64,000 nt of DNA from Kofleriaceae bacterium (GTDB lineage: Bacteria; Myxococcota_A; Polyangia; Haliangiales; Haliangiaceae), in assembly GCA_020633495.1 (NCBI GenBank), contig JACKDR010000011.1, forward strand, positions 186,001-250,000, in the 5' to 3' direction. Below are positions 8,831 through 18,100 of the stretch, piece by piece. The translations under genes and the position numbers were made by a program. The notes below the pieces were generated by a model. The model made no database searches and was not told the origin of the DNA. It was given only the letters and a program-made list of their open reading frames with translations. Numbering within the stretch: the stretch's first letter is position 1; each line of letters starts with the position of its first letter.

Positions 8831-10930
8831 ATGGCCCTGACGATCGCGCTGGTCGTGCCACCGGCGGTGGACCTCAACACGCCGTACGCCGCGGCGCCGC
8901 GGCTCGCCGGCTGGCTGCGCCACCTCGGCCACACGGTCGTGCCCATCGACCTCAGCCTCGAGATCTTCCTGCGCGTGTTCAGCCGGGACGGCCTCGCGCG
9001 CATGTTCGCCGCGATCTCGCCCGCCGACGTCAAGAACGAGTACCGCGTCGTCTACGAGAACCAGGATCGCTACGTCCAGCTCGTCGACGACGCCATCGCG
9101 GTGCTGCAGCAGCGCGACATGGCGGCGATCTACCGCATCACCAGCGGCAACTTCCTGCCCGAGGGGCCGCACTTCCGCCGCCCCGACGTCGAGGCGAGCC
9201 GCCAGCGCGCCGGCGTATGGAGCCACAGCGACCTCGCGCGCCACCTCGTCTCGTTGATGTTCGCGGACCTCACCGAGCTGTTCAAGTCGACGATCACGCC
9301 CCACTTCGGCATGCACCGCTACGCCCACACGCTGGGCTGGGCGCCGCCGAGCTTCGATCCGCTGGCCAGGGAGCTGGCCCGTGCCCCCAACGTCTACGAG
9401 GAGATGCTGTTCGAGCTCGCCGACGCGCTGATCCCGCGCCAGCTCGATCTCGTCGCCATGACCTGCCCGTTCCCCGGCAACCTGATGGGCTCGCTGCTGC
9501 TCGGCAAGTGGCTGGCCGCGCACCGCCCGGGGGTCAAGCGCGCGCTCGGCGGCGGCTACCCGTCGACCGAGCTCCGCGAGCTGTCAGACCCGCGGGTCTT
9601 CGACTTCGTCGACTACATCGTGCTCGACGACGGCGAGCTGCCGCTGCGCCAGATCTGCGCCCGGCTGGAGGGCCGCGACGAGCCCCTGCACAGCACCTAC
9701 GAGCGCGACGGCGGCGAGGTCGTGTTCCGCCGCGCCGAGCTGGCGCCGATCCCGTTCGGCGACCTGCCGGCGCCGAGCTACGAGGGCTTCGAGCTGTCGC
9801 GGTGCGTGCACCTCATCTACCGCGAGAACCTGGTGCAGCGGGCCAGCGACGGCACCTGGCTCAAGGTCACCGCCGCGCACGGCTGCTACTGGAAGAAGTG
9901 CACGTTCTGCGACATCCACCTGCCGTACATCGCCGACTTCGATCCGATGCCGGCGAGCCGGCTCGCCGATCACATGGACGCGCTGCACGCGCAGACCCGG
10001 CTGTCGGGGTTCCACCTCACCGACGAGGCCGCGCCGCCGTCGCTGCTGGTCAACCTCGCCCTCGAGCTGCTGCGCCGCAAGCGCAGCTACCACTGGTGGG
10101 GCAACATCCGCTACGACCGCGCGTTCGACCCCGACCGCTGCCGGCTGCTCGCCGCCGCGGGCATGATCATGGTCACCGGCGGCATCGAGACCGCCAGCGA
10201 TCCGGTGCTCGAGAAGATCGAGAAGGGCGTCTCGGTCGCCCAGCTGGTCAAGGTGCTGCAGGCGTTCTCGGCCGCGGGCATCGGCACCCACGGCTACCTG
10301 ATGTACGGCTTCCCCGGCGAGACCACGCTCGACGCGATCAACGGCCTCGAGGTGATCCGGCAGCTGATGCGCGCCGGCCTGCTGCAGAGCGGCTACTACC
10401 ACCAGCTCTCGGTCACCGCGCACGCGCCGCTGTCGCGGGCGCCGGAGCGGTTCAACATCCGGCTCAAGGACCACCCGCACCAGGGGTTCGCGCGCAACCA
10501 GCTGCCGTTCGTGTACCTGGACAGCGCGATGCGGACCGACCAGATCTTCCACCGCATCATCGAGGCGCTGGAGTGGTACCAGCGCGGCCTCAGCCTCGAC
10601 GAGCCGGTGCACGACTGGTTCAAGGGGATCCCGGTGCCGCCGCCGACGGTGGCCGCCGACTTCGTCGACGAGGTGTCGCGGCAGCCGCACCCCGGCGGCG
10701 CCCGCAACCGGCTGTGCTGGCTCGGCGGCGAGCCCCGGTGGTCGCGCGGCCAGCTGTCGGTGCGCGCCACCGACGGACGCTTCTATGCCAAGGCGGTGCC
10801 CAAGGGGATCGCGGACAACCTGCGCCGGTGTCACCCCGACCACTGGGGCGACCACCCGCCGAGCCGCGGCGACTTCGCGTCGGCCGACTGGTTCGAGCCG
10901 TTCCGACCGCTCGGCCTGGTGCTGGTGTAG
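8831..10930 (+). CDS. B12-binding-type radical SAM protein (paralogue)
   Basis: A 699-residue paralogue of the 5827-7917 product, colinear from the first residues (MALTIALVVPPAVDLNTPYA). An N-terminal cobalamin-domain-like half (CPFPGNLMGSLLLGKWLAAHRPG, GGGYPSTEL) precedes a radical SAM core. The cysteines C352, C357 and C360 (CYWKKCTFC) again show CX4CX2C spacing. Later landmarks are WWGNIRYDRAFDPDRCRLLAAAGM, TGGIETASDPVLEKIEKG and LMYGFPGETTLDAING, typical of the TIM-barrel half. The C-terminal 180 residues are shared only with the paralogue. Conservation of the odd spacing in both copies argues against a sequencing artefact. The function is unassigned. Confidence 0.88.
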   Translation: MALTIALVVPPAVDLNTPYAAAPRLAGWLRHLGHTVVPIDLSLEIFLRVFSRDGLARMFAAISPADVKNEYRVVYENQDRYVQLVDDAIAVLQQRDMAAIYRITSGNFLPEGPHFRRPDVEASRQRAGVWSHSDLARHLVSLMFADLTELFKSTITPHFGMHRYAHTLGWAPPSFDPLARELARAPNVYEEMLFELADALIPRQLDLVAMTCPFPGNLMGSLLLGKWLAAHRPGVKRALGGGYPSTELRELSDPRVFDFVDYIVLDDGELPLRQICARLEGRDEPLHSTYERDGGEVVFRRAELAPIPFGDLPAPSYEGFELSRCVHLIYRENLVQRASDGTWLKVTAAHGCYWKKCTFCDIHLPYIADFDPMPASRLADHMDALHAQTRLSGFHLTDEAAPPSLLVNLALELLRRKRSYHWWGNIRYDRAFDPDRCRLLAAAGMIMVTGGIETASDPVLEKIEKGVSVAQLVKVLQAFSAAGIGTHGYLMYGFPGETTLDAINGLEVIRQLMRAGLLQSGYYHQLSVTAHAPLSRAPERFNIRLKDHPHQGFARNQLPFVYLDSAMRTDQIFHRIIEALEWYQRGLSLDEPVHDWFKGIPVPPPTVAADFVDEVSRQPHPGGARNRLCWLGGEPRWSRGQLSVRATDGRFYAKAVPKGIADNLRRCHPDHWGDHPPSRGDFASADWFEPFRPLGLVLV

Positions 10931-10940
10931 GCGCGCGCGG

Positions 10941-11669
10941 TCAGGCCGGGCGCGTCGGCTCGATCGCGCCCAGCCGGTTGCCGGCGGGATCCGCGAAGAT
11001 GATGTACTTGCCCTCGTTGAGGAAGGGCTCGGGAGGGACGACGACCTGGCCGCCGTTGGCCTCGATCTTCTGGCAGGTCTCGTCGAGGTTCGCGACCTCG
11101 AGGTAGCTGACGACGCCGGCGCCGGCGGCGTCGGCGCCGTACAGGCCGACGCCGCGCTTGAGGCCGCAGCCCTCGACGATCGCGTAGTTCGGCGTGAACG
11201 GGACGTTCCAGAACGACCACGACATCAGGTCGCTGTAGAACTGCGTCGCCTTCTCGAGGTTGGGCGTCGCGATCTCGACGAAGATGAACGGGTTGACCGG
11301 CTCGTGCTTGAGCCGCGGGTGGCCCTCGACGAACTGCTGCCAGAACCAGACCTCGTTGCCCCACGGATCGAGCGCCGCGGTGAAGGCGCCCGAGCCGGCG
11401 ACCTCGGAGCGCGTGTACATGACCCGGCCACCGAGCTCCTTGGCCCGCGCCGCCGCGGCCTCGCAGTCGTTGACCAGCATCAGCGGCGCGACCCCGATCG
11501 GCAGCCGCGGATCGTGCATGATCCCGATGACGGGCATGCGGCCGGCGTCGACGAGGGTGTAGCCGGGCGCGACCTGGTAGAGGCCCCAGGCGAAGGTCTT
11601 GCGATAGAAGTCCATCGCGACGTTGAGATCGCTGACGCGGATCTCGATCTGGAAGACGTCGACACCCAT
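10941..11669 (-). CDS. two-domain glyoxalase/bleomycin-resistance (VOC) protein
   Basis: 242 residues comprising two VOC units. The first (FQIEIRVSDLNVAMDFYRKTFAWGLYQV ... GAFTAALDPWGNEVWFWQQ) and the second (PFIFVEIATPNLEKATQFYSDLMSW ... YIIFADPAGNRLGAIEP) each have the beta-alpha-beta-beta-beta pattern and the closing DPxGN strand. The family includes glyoxalases, dioxygenases and resistance proteins; metal ligands cannot be fixed by eye, so the reaction is open. The ATG at 11669 is preferred to 11705 because homology begins just after it and a TTGACA box lies at the right distance. The gene is convergent with the radical SAM gene, with 10 nt between stop codons. Confidence 0.82.
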   Translation of the reverse strand: MGVDVFQIEIRVSDLNVAMDFYRKTFAWGLYQVAPGYTLVDAGRMPVIGIMHDPRLPIGVAPLMLVNDCEAAAARAKELGGRVMYTRSEVAGSGAFTAALDPWGNEVWFWQQFVEGHPRLKHEPVNPFIFVEIATPNLEKATQFYSDLMSWSFWNVPFTPNYAIVEGCGLKRGVGLYGADAAGAGVVSYLEVANLDETCQKIEANGGQVVVPPEPFLNEGKYIIFADPAGNRLGAIEPTRPA

Positions 11670-11676
11670 GGCCGAA

Positions 11677-11705
11677 GTGTGGCCACCGGCGCGCGACGCT
11701 GTCAA
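11677..11705 (-). promoter_or_regulatory. promoter with consensus -35 TTGACA
   Basis: On the minus strand TTGACA (11705-11700) is followed after 18 nt by CACACT, which ends about 7 nt before the ATG at 11669. The -35 match is perfect and the -10 weak. The spacing predicts a start at or next to the ATG. Confidence 0.45.
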
Positions 11706-11747
11706 CGGACCGCGCGGCGCTTCGGGGCCGCGCGCCGCGGCTCAGCC

Positions 11748-11772
11748 CGTGTGAGGATTTCATCCTCACACG
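11748..11772. terminator. perfect 11-bp hairpin, terminator-like
   Basis: CGTGTGAGGAT and ATCCTCACACG form a perfect 11-bp inverted repeat around a TTC loop. It lies downstream of the pyruvyl transferase gene and upstream of the VOC gene, both on the minus strand. No T-run follows on either strand, so it is a Rho-independent terminator only in a loose sense; a protein-binding palindrome is the alternative. Confidence 0.45.
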
Positions 11773-11848
11773 CTCTGTCGATCGGCTCGCTCGCCCGCAG
11801 ACGGGCTCGCAGCGCCTGCACGGAGACCGCGTCGCGCAGACGCTCGGC

Positions 11849-13015
11849 TCAGCCCGTGGCGGCGCGCAGCCCGAGCCGGTCGAGCAGCGCGCGGTAGTGC
11901 GCCGCCAGCCGCCGGCGATCGTCGGCGACCCGCGCGGCGTACGACACCCGGGCGCGATCGTCGACCAGGGCGCGGACCTTCCACGCCGACGCGTCGGGGA
12001 GGTACGGGCAGACGTAGTGGACCTCGAGCGCGCGCTCGACGACCAGCTCGCGGATCTTGCTCGAGGCCACCGCGTCGCGCAGGTACTCGTCGACCGCGAC
12101 GAACGGCACGTCCTGGGTGTAGGCGGCGAGCACGCCGTGGAACCGCGAGCCGACGTAGGCGTCGAGGCGGCCGATCAGGCCCCACAGCCGCAGCGGCGCC
12201 AGCGGCTCGGCGATGGTGCGGGCGCCGAGGCGGTCGGCGAGCGCGCGCGCCGCGGCGGCCTCGTCCTGCATGACGCTGAAGCGGAAGAACACGAGGTCAC
12301 AGTCGGGCGCGAGCGCGCGCAGCTCGCGCTCCAGCGCCGCGAAGAACGGCGCCGCCGCCGGCGACGACAGCGCGGCACCGAGCGAGACGCCGATCAGCGG
12401 GCGGCCGCGGCCGCGGCGCGGCGCCAGCCCCAGGCGCGCCAGCAGCGCGTCGACGTCGCGCTCGACCGCGGCGGGCAGCTCGGCGAGCCCGATCGCCGGA
12501 TCGGGGACGACGTGGACCTCGCCGTCGAAGCCACACTCGCGGACGAAGCGCAGCGTGGTGCGGTTGCGCACGCTGACGTAGGCGAGCCGCTCGCAGCAGG
12601 CGCGGATCCGGGCGTAGTCGGCGCGGTGCGCGGCGAGGTACCAGGGCTGGTTCTGCGAGCCGAGGGCGTTCCACGCCACGGCGCAGCGCGCGGGCCAGCG
12701 CGCGGGATCGCCGAGCCGGAACGGCGCGAACGACGGATCGAGGTTGAGCAGGCCGCCGCCGCCGATGATCAGCGCGTCGAGGTCGGCGGCCCAGCCGCAG
12801 TCGTCGGTGGCCGGGACCGCGCGCAGCTCGTCGCCGAGGCCGCGCTCGCGATCCCAGCGGTGACCCCAGAACGGGTGCGGCAGCGCCGGCGCCAGCACCT
12901 GATACGCGGTGCCCGGCACCAGCGCGAGGACCGCGCGGCGGGTCGCGTAGCCGACGAGGGCGTCGCCGGCGTTGTCGATCGAGTAGGCGCCGAGGAAGCC
13001 GAGCATCCGGGTCAC
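11849..13015 (-). CDS. polysaccharide pyruvyl transferase family protein
   Basis: 388 residues (GTG at 13015; ATG at 13006 is also possible) spanning a full polysaccharide pyruvyl transferase domain (CsaB/WcaK type). Landmarks are the N-terminal GAYSIDNAGDALV, DALIIGGGGLLNLD, AYVSVRNRTTLRFVRECG, VVPDPAIGLAELP, IGVSLGAAL, and the C-terminal GSRFHGVLAAYTQDVPFVAVDEYL, matching the family's (S/G)xRxHxxx block. These enzymes transfer pyruvate from phosphoenolpyruvate to sugars of cell-surface or capsular polymers. It is divergent from a glycosyltransferase-like gene 87 nt away, which fits a cell-surface glycan role. Confidence 0.87.
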   Translation of the reverse strand: MTRMLGFLGAYSIDNAGDALVGYATRRAVLALVPGTAYQVLAPALPHPFWGHRWDRERGLGDELRAVPATDDCGWAADLDALIIGGGGLLNLDPSFAPFRLGDPARWPARCAVAWNALGSQNQPWYLAAHRADYARIRACCERLAYVSVRNRTTLRFVRECGFDGEVHVVPDPAIGLAELPAAVERDVDALLARLGLAPRRGRGRPLIGVSLGAALSSPAAAPFFAALERELRALAPDCDLVFFRFSVMQDEAAAARALADRLGARTIAEPLAPLRLWGLIGRLDAYVGSRFHGVLAAYTQDVPFVAVDEYLRDAVASSKIRELVVERALEVHYVCPYLPDASAWKVRALVDDRARVSYAARVADDRRRLAAHYRALLDRLGLRAATG

Positions 13016-13092
13016 CGGGCCGCCGGGACCCGCGCGCGGTCACGAATCGAGGGCGAGGCCCCCGCGCGTCCGTCCGCCATGACGCAAGATGC

Positions 13093-13098
13093 TAGCAC
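13093..13098 (+). promoter_or_regulatory. -10-like TAGCAC
   Basis: TAGCAC lies 4 nt before the ATG at 13103 and within the longer frame that could start at 13079. It favours the internal ATG as the translation start of a leaderless mRNA. Confidence 0.35.
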
Positions 13099-13102
13099 GG
13101 CG

Positions 13103-14245
13103 ATGAAGTTCCTGGTCCTGGCCCCGCTGCCGTCCGCGTTCGGGGAGGCGCTCCACGGCGCGCGCCTCGCCGGCGCGCTCGTCGATCGCGGCCACGCCGC
13201 CGTGGTCGCGGCGCCGTCGTCGGTGGCGCCGACGGTGGCCGATCCGCGGATCCCGTTCGTGGCGATCGACGCCGCCCTGCCCCGGCTCGACGCCGAGCTG
13301 CCGGCGCTGGTCGCGCGGCTCGGCGTCGACGTCCTGGTGCTGGCCGACGCCGCCGCCGTCGACAAGGTCGCGCGCGCGTTCGCGCTGTCGACGCCGCGCC
13401 TCGCCGCCGCCGCGCCGCGCGTGGTCTCGCTCGACTGCTGGAACCTGGTCCGGCCGCCGCCGACGTGGGACTACGGCGTCACGGCCGAGCCCCTCGATCC
13501 GTGGCTGCTCCAGCACACGCCGGTGATCCGCCCCGTGCCCGGCGCCCCGCTCGCCACCCCGGGCGGCTACGCCGCGCTGCCCGCGATCGCGCCGCCGACC
13601 CCGGCGCGGCGGCACGCGACGCGGCGCCGCCTCGCCGTCCCCGAGGCCAGCACGGTGATCGTCTGGACGACGGCGCGCTGGCAGCAGCCCGACAGCCACG
13701 ACCACCCGGCGCTGGCGCGCACCGCCGCGCGGCTGCCCGAGCTGCTGCGGCCGGTGCTGGCGGCGCTCGGCGACGACGTCGTGGTCGCCCACGTCGCGCC
13801 CGATCCGATCCCGGCGGCCTGCCGATCGGCGAGCTACCGCCACGTCGGTCAGCTCGCCGCCGCCGACTTCGAGGCGCTGCTCGGGGCCGCCGACGCGCTG
13901 CTGAGCTTCAACGCCGCCGCCACCAGCCTGGCCACCGCGCTCGGCCTCGACGTGCCGACCGCGCTGGGCACCGCGCACGATCCCGGCGGCGGCGCGCGCC
14001 CCCTGTGGGCGTGGCCGCTCAGCCTCGACGGCATCCTGGCGCCGACCGTGCGCGACAACCCGTTCTACGCCACGATGGTGCGGCTCGATCCGATGCGCCC
14101 CGACGACCTGCTCGCCGGCCTGCGCGCGCTGCTGTTCGACGCCGCGCTGCGCGACCGCTGCCGCGCCGCCCAGGCCCGCTACCGCGCCGAGGTCGCGACC
14201 CTGCCCGACGGCGCCGCGCGCCTGCTCGCGCACGTCACCACCTGA
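13103..14245 (+). CDS. glycosyltransferase-like protein (GT-B fold suggested)
   Basis: 380 residues from ATG 13103 (MKFLVLAPLPSAFGEALHGARLAGALVDRGH); ATG 13079 would add eight residues but contains the -10-like box. The N-terminal half is a Rossmann-like fold. The C-terminal half has RHVGQLAAADFEALLGAADALLSFNAAATSLATALGLDVPTALG, the typical GT-B acceptor/donor cleft pattern (a city-guard style of Asp/Ser-containing loop after a short helix). No nucleotide-sugar motif is certain. It may act with the neighbouring pyruvyl transferase on a surface glycan. It could also be a non-catalytic GT-B relative. Confidence 0.65.
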   Translation: MKFLVLAPLPSAFGEALHGARLAGALVDRGHAAVVAAPSSVAPTVADPRIPFVAIDAALPRLDAELPALVARLGVDVLVLADAAAVDKVARAFALSTPRLAAAAPRVVSLDCWNLVRPPPTWDYGVTAEPLDPWLLQHTPVIRPVPGAPLATPGGYAALPAIAPPTPARRHATRRRLAVPEASTVIVWTTARWQQPDSHDHPALARTAARLPELLRPVLAALGDDVVVAHVAPDPIPAACRSASYRHVGQLAAADFEALLGAADALLSFNAAATSLATALGLDVPTALGTAHDPGGGARPLWAWPLSLDGILAPTVRDNPFYATMVRLDPMRPDDLLAGLRALLFDAALRDRCRAAQARYRAEVATLPDGAARLLAHVTT

Positions 14246-14321
14246 GCGGCGCGGGGCGCGTGACGAGGCTGCTACGATGGCGGCGACGCGCGCCCGCCGG
14301 CCCGCGCCATGGAAGGACCCG

Positions 14322-14933
14322 ATGGACTACTGCCAGACCTACGTCGACGCGCTCCTCGACCACGCCGGCACGACGTTGCCGTACACCGAGGCGCGCGTGA
14401 TCGGCGAGATCACCGCCGACGACGTGCCCCGGCCGCACCTCGCCGTGTTCGTCGAGCTGGTCGGCGCGGGGTTCCTGGGCACGACCGCGGGCCTCGCGGA
14501 TCGGCCGGCGCCGCTGCCGGTCGCGGACGGCTTCCAGTACTTCGAGCTGTGCGCGTTCACCGCGCGCGACAGCCCACGCCTGCTGGCGGTGCTGTCGCAG
14601 CTCGGCACGTACATGCTCGGCGCCGCCGGGCCGGCGTTCTGGGCCAGCGCCGACGTGATCGCGACCTGGCAGGGCGAGGTCCCGGCGCCGACGCCGTTCC
14701 TGCCCTACGAGACGATGCGGCTCGACGACAGCGGCCTGCGCTTCCTGCTCGTGCCCCGGTGGCAGTTCACGCTGCCCGGCGGTCGCCCGATCGAGGTCGT
14801 CGAGCCGTTGCCGATCACCCCGGGCCAGTGGGAGCGCGTCCGCGTCATCGAGCGCGGCCGCCGCCGCTTCTGGGTCGACGCGCTGGGCCTGGACAGCCGC
14901 GCCCAGTGGAACGCGCTGCTGCCGCCGGCGTGA
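14322..14933 (+). CDS. conserved hypothetical protein, possibly suppressor-of-fused-like
   Basis: 203 residues from ATG 14322, which is preceded at 5 nt by GGAAGGA; the longer frame from ATG 14277 overlaps a TACGAT box (14273-14278) that probably is its promoter. The central part (FQYFELCAFTARDSPRLLAVLSQLGTYML) and later LRFLLVPRWQFTLPGG...VVEPLPITPGQWERVRVIERGRR resemble the layout of suppressor-of-fused (SUFU) domain proteins of bacteria, often immunity-like. The assignment is weak. It is cytoplasmic, with no signal peptide. No partner toxin gene is visible beside it. Confidence 0.6.
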   Translation: MDYCQTYVDALLDHAGTTLPYTEARVIGEITADDVPRPHLAVFVELVGAGFLGTTAGLADRPAPLPVADGFQYFELCAFTARDSPRLLAVLSQLGTYMLGAAGPAFWASADVIATWQGEVPAPTPFLPYETMRLDDSGLRFLLVPRWQFTLPGGRPIEVVEPLPITPGQWERVRVIERGRRRFWVDALGLDSRAQWNALLPPA

Positions 14934-14991
14934 GCGCGCGCTGCGCCGGCAGGGTCGCGACGAAGTCGCGGACCGCGGGCATCGCCTCGGC

Positions 14992-15111
14992 GTGACCCAC
15001 CCGGTCCTGCGCCACACCGCGCGGGTGCGGGTGCTGATGACGTTCCTGCAGCACGCCTTCGCGCCCACGGCCGCGCGGTCCGGCGGCGAGCTGGCGCCGC
15101 GGCACGGATAG
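14992..15111 (+). pseudogene. possible C-terminal remnant of a LysR-type regulator
   Basis: A 40-codon open stretch reads VTHPVLRHTARVRVLMTFLQ before its stop. This pattern (LR-x-T-x-RVR-x-x-x-x-FL) closes the effector domain of many LysR-type regulators. No upstream part of such a gene is present, so at most it is a relic left between two genes. The match is short and could be chance. Confidence 0.25.
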
Positions 15112-15156
15112 CGTCACGCCGCCGCCGCGGTCCCGGTGCGCCCGCGAAGGTTGCGG

Positions 15157-15162
15157 TATCCT
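15157..15162 (+). promoter_or_regulatory. -10-like TATCCT
   Basis: TATCCT ends 6 nt before the ATG at 15169, the start that opens the kinase frame. This is ideal leaderless spacing. Confidence 0.5.
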
Positions 15163-15168
15163 CGATGG

Positions 15169-18100
15169 ATGGACGCGCTGCTGGAGCGGCTGGGGGCCGC
15201 GAGCGCGGCGACGCCGGTGGCGCTCGGGCGCTACGACGTCGTCGGCTCGCTCGGCGCCGGCGGCATGGGCTCGGTGTTCGCCGGCGTCGATCGCGAGCGC
15301 GGCACGCCGGTGGCGATCAAGGTGCTGCGCTGGCTCGATCCGCGGGCGCCGTCGCGGTTCAAGGCCGAGTTCCGATCGGTGGCGGGCGTCCGCCACGACA
15401 ACCTGGTGCCGATGCACGAGCTCGGCGTCGAGGACGGCGCCTACTACCTGGCGATGGAGCGGGTCGACGGCGTCGACTTCATGACGTGGGTGCGGCGACG
15501 GCAGCGCGACGGCGTCGCCGATCCGGTGTCGGTGGCGGAGCTGCCGCCGACCGGGGACACGACGCGGCTGGGACGCCGGGTGGCGTCGCCGAGCGTCAAG
15601 CGCAGCGCCCGGAAGCCCAGCGCGCCGCCCGACCTCGTGCGGCTGCGCGCGGCGCTGGTGCAGCTGGTCCGCGGCGTCCGCGCGCTCCACCTCCACGGCC
15701 TGCTGCACCTCGACCTCAAGCCGTCGAACGTCCTGGTCACCGAGGCCGGCCGCGTCGTGATCCTCGATCTCGGCCTGTCGCGCGCGACCGCCGACGCCGG
15801 TGCCCCCGGCGACGACGGCGTGATCGCCGGGACGCCCGGCTACATGGCGCCCGAGCTGGTGGTCGGCGACCCGGTGACCGAGGCCACCGACTGGTACGCG
15901 GTCGGGTGCCTGCTCTACGTCGCGCTCACCGGGGTCCAGCCGACGCTCGCGCCGCCGGACCAGCCCGCGCCGGTGGTCGCGCCGCACGAGCTGGTACCCG
16001 AGGTGCCGCGCGACCTCGGCGACCTCGCCGTCGCGCTGCTGTCGCCGGCGCCCGAGGACCGGCCCGGGCCCGCGGCGCTGGCGCAGCTCCTCGGCGAGCC
16101 CGCGACCGAGGCCGGGCCGCGGGCGCCGCGGCGCCCTGGTTCGTCGGCCGCACCGGCGAGCTGGCGCGGTTCGACGCAGCGCTGCGCGGCGGCCGGGCGC
16201 CGCGGGCGGCGGTGGTCCACGTCACCGGCCCGTCGGGCATCGGCAAGACCGCGCTGGTCCGCCAGTTCACGCGGCGCGCGCGCGCCGAGCACGGCGCGTG
16301 GGTGTTGCGCGGCCGCTGCCACGAGCGCGAGCGCATCCCGTACAAGGGCCTCGACGGCGTCGTCGAGCAGCTCGCGGCGCAGCTGCGCGGCGGCGCCGAC
16401 GAGGTCGTGCACGGGCGCGTGCCGCGGTGGAGCGCCGAGCTGGTGCAGCTGTTCCCGATCCTCGCCACCGTGCCCGCGATCGGGGCGCGGCCGGTGACGC
16501 AGAAGCTCGAGCCGCGCGAGCTGCGCCGGCGCGGCTGGCTGGCGCTCGCCGAGCTGCTCGCGGCGGTGACCCGCCACCACCCGCTGGTGGTGTGCGTCGA
16601 CGACCTGCAGTGGAGCGACCGCGACACGGTCGAGGTCCTGCGCTCGCTGCTGACGCTGCCCGGCGCGCTGATCGCCACCACGTTCCGCGCCGACGACGCC
16701 GCGGCGAGCGACGCGCTCGGCACCTGGATCGCGGCGACGGCCGACGCCACGACGCTCGACCTCGGGCCGCTGTCCGCCGACGACGCCGCGGCGCTCGCCG
16801 GCGCGGCGCTGGCCAGCCACGGCGCGTCGACCACCGACCCCGGCGCGCTGGGCGCCGAGGCCATGGGCATCCCGTTCTTCATCGAGCAGCTCGCCCACCA
16901 CCAGGCGCGGGCCGCGACCGGCGCGCCGCGGACCTCGCTCGACGACGTCCTGGCGGCGCGCGTCGGCGATCTCGACGCCCGCGCCGCGGCGCTGCTGCGC
17001 GCGGTCGCGGTCGCCGGGGGCCCGGTCGAGCAGGCGGTCGCGCTGGAGGCGGCCGGCCTCGACGGCACCGACCTGCCGGTGCTGTGGCAGCTGCGCGCCG
17101 CCAGCTTCCTGCGCGCCGCCGGCGTCGCGTCGGGCGACCTCGTCGAGCTGCACCACGATCGCCTGCGCGACTTCGTGCTCGGCGGGCTCCGGCCCGAGGC
17201 CCGCGTCGCGCTGCACCGCACGCTCGCGGCGGTGACCGTCGCGCGCCACGGCGACGCCGACGGCCCGTGGCTGTTCGACGTCGTCCGTCACGTCGAGGCC
17301 GCGGCGGCGAGCCTGCCGCCGGCCGAGCGCCACGCCGCGGCCGACCTCGCGCTGCGCGCCGGGCGCCACGCCCGGGCCGGCGCCGCCTTCACGCTGGCCT
17401 CGGCGTGCTTCGAGAACGGCCTGACCTGGGCCGGCGACGACGCCTGGGAGCGCGACCACGCCGCCGCGCTGGCGCTCGCGACCGGCGCCGCCGAAGCCGC
17501 CTATCTCACCGGCAGCGCCGAGCTGCTGGCCGGGCACATCGCCACGATCCGCGCCTGCGGCGCCGACGTCCTCGAGCAGCTGCCCGCGTGGGAGCTCGAG
17601 ATCGACGCCGCCGCCGGCCGCGGCGACTTCGGCGGCGCGATCGCCAGCGCGCGCGGCGCGGCTGCTCGGGGTCGAGATCGGTGGCGCCCGACGACGCCGT
17701 GATCGGCGCGGCGCTCGAGCGCGCGCTCGGCGCGCTGCAGCGGCTCGGCCCCGACGGCGTCCGGGCGCTGCGCGACGCCGACGATCCCCGGGTCGCGGCG
17801 GTGATGCGGATCCTGGTCCGGGTCAGCCCGGTGGCGTTCTTCGCGGCGCCGTCGCTGGTGCCGATCCTCGCCAGCGAGCTGGTGACGCGCTCGCTCGAGC
17901 GCGGCCTGGCGCCGGCGACCGCGTACGCCATGGCGCTGATCGGCCTGGTGCTCAACATGCTGGGCGCCCACGACGCCGCCCACGGCTGGGCCCAGCTCGC
18001 GCTCGATCTGCTGCCGCGGTGGCGCGACGACCGCCGGCTCGAGGCCAGCACCCGACAGGTCGCGCAGAACCTGGTCGACACCTTCGTCGTGCCGCTGGCG

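Noticed and set aside
11748..11772. A firm Rho-independent terminator.
   Set aside because: The stem is perfect, but no T-run follows on either strand, so it was listed with low confidence.
14992..15111. An intact small gene for a LysR-like fragment.
   Set aside because: Only about 20 residues match the family end and no domain start exists; it was kept only as a possible relic.
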